Positions 6,034 to 6,449 of a stretch of DNA of 6,449 nt are shown piece after piece. The translations under genes were made by a program, and so were the position numbers. Where the stretch lies: the NCBI GenBank assembly GCA_016297535.1, contig JAEDGL010000132.1, positions 1-6,449 of the forward strand, in the 5' to 3' direction. Below the pieces are notes generated by a model, which was given only the letters and a program-made list of their open reading frames with translations, ran no database searches and had not been told where the DNA came from. The DNA is from Clostridia bacterium. Its GTDB lineage: Bacteria > Bacillota > Clostridia > Christensenellales > Aristaeellaceae. Every line of letters begins with the position of its first letter. Within the stretch, counting starts at the first letter, position 1.

Positions 6034-6062
6034 TTGTGTTTTCGCGCAAAACCAGTTATACT
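6034..6062 (+). promoter_or_regulatory. Probable promoter of the FAD oxidoreductase gene
   Basis: -35 TTGTGT (6034-6039, 3 of 6) and -10 TATACT (6057-6062, 5 of 6) are separated by 17 bases. This lies 50 bases upstream of the ATG at 6113, leaving a leader of about 44 bases. Confidence 0.55.
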
Positions 6063-6112
6063 GATACAGGGTTCACCATTTTCTGTTTTGAACAAATGCA
6101 CAGGAGTACGCA

Positions 6113-6449
6113 ATGAAGAAAGTTATCATTATCGGCGCAGGCCCGGCTGGTCTGACCGCCGCGTATGAGCTGCTTAAGCACGGCGGATTTGACGTGACCA
6201 TACTGGAAAAAAGTCAGGATATCGGCGGTATTTCCAAAACCGTAACCTATCAGGGCAACCGCATGGATCTGGGCGGTCACCGCTTTTTCAGCAAGGATCA
6301 GCGCGTGATGGACTGGTGGGCCCAGGTGATGCCCCTGCAGGGCGCGCCCGCCTACGATGATCAAAAGCTGGGGCGTTCCGTGCCGCTGGCCAAGGGCGGC
6401 CCCGATCCCGAAAAAGAGGATCGCGTGATGCTCACCCGCAACCGCGTCA
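6113..6449 (+). CDS. FAD-dependent oxidoreductase (amine oxidase / protoporphyrinogen oxidase-like), 3' truncated by window end
   Basis: The reading frame is open from the ATG at 6113 to the end of the window, giving the first 112 residues. It starts with a Rossmann dinucleotide-binding motif, VIIIGAGPAG (residues 4-13), followed by the E32 that ends the second strand (VTILEK) and binds the FAD ribose. IGGISK (37-42) and MDLGGHRFFSKD (51-62) follow. This arrangement is typical of flavoproteins related to protoporphyrinogen oxidase, amine oxidases and UDP-galactopyranose mutase; GGHRFFSK in particular marks a bacterial branch often annotated only as NAD(P)/FAD-dependent oxidoreductase. The substrate is not identifiable from this fragment. 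AGGAG (6102-6106) lies six bases before the ATG. It is transcribed away from the aldehyde dehydrogenase gene, and nothing here shows that the two act together. Confidence 0.85.
   Translation, partial: MKKVIIIGAGPAGLTAAYELLKHGGFDVTILEKSQDIGGISKTVTYQGNRMDLGGHRFFSKDQRVMDWWAQVMPLQGAPAYDDQKLGRSVPLAKGGPDPEKEDRVMLTRNRV

Noticed and set aside
6056..6364. A 102-codon minus-strand frame opposite the start of the flavoprotein gene
   Set aside because: The + strand encodes a clear FAD-binding motif with a ribosome binding site and promoter; the opposite frame has no recognisable motif.

Overview
The window looks like an ordinary chromosomal segment of a GC-rich member of the Bacillota (Clostridia-type). 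The main reasons are the DnaD-domain protein and DnaI-like helicase loader encoded side by side, strong AAGGAGG-type ribosome binding sites, extended -10 promoters, and T-rich intrinsic terminators. Third codon positions are GC-rich, which creates many long spurious antisense reading frames. I see no rRNA or tRNA, CRISPR array, transposase, phage gene or attachment site.

Layout. Bases 1-180 hold two hairpin terminators. The first (45-70, + strand) probably ends a gene lying to the left of the window. The second (111-148) is nearly symmetric and ends the leftward operon. Bases 181-3091 are a leftward three-gene operon: a DnaD-domain replication protein, a DnaI/DnaC-type ATP-dependent helicase loader, and a small ArsC/Spx-fold protein with no cysteine. 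Each pair overlaps by 4 bp, which suggests translational coupling. At 3092-3229 two divergent promoters sit back to back, one driving this operon leftward and one driving a PhnP-like metallo-beta-lactamase-fold hydrolase rightward (3230-4075). A long composite terminator (4093-4162) separates the hydrolase from a small cysteine-rich DUF3795-type protein (4219-4479). A strong GC hairpin at 4532-4560 ends the leftward class 3-like aldehyde dehydrogenase gene (4581-5945). After a second divergent promoter region (5946-6112), a rightward FAD-dependent oxidoreductase begins at 6113 and runs off the window's edge.

How the genes work together. The DnaD-domain protein and the DnaI-like ATPase very likely act together in loading the replicative helicase, by analogy with the dnaB-dnaI pair of Bacillus subtilis. 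The ArsC-fold protein is co-transcribed with them but its role is unknown. The hydrolase, the DUF3795 protein, the aldehyde dehydrogenase and the oxidoreductase show no obvious shared pathway. I did not find a convincing new multi-gene system. The points most worth a second look are the apparent four DnaD-like repeats in one loader protein, the cysteine-free ArsC-fold protein coupled to replication genes, the mirrored divergent promoter pair, and an 18-base sequence shared by two terminator regions.
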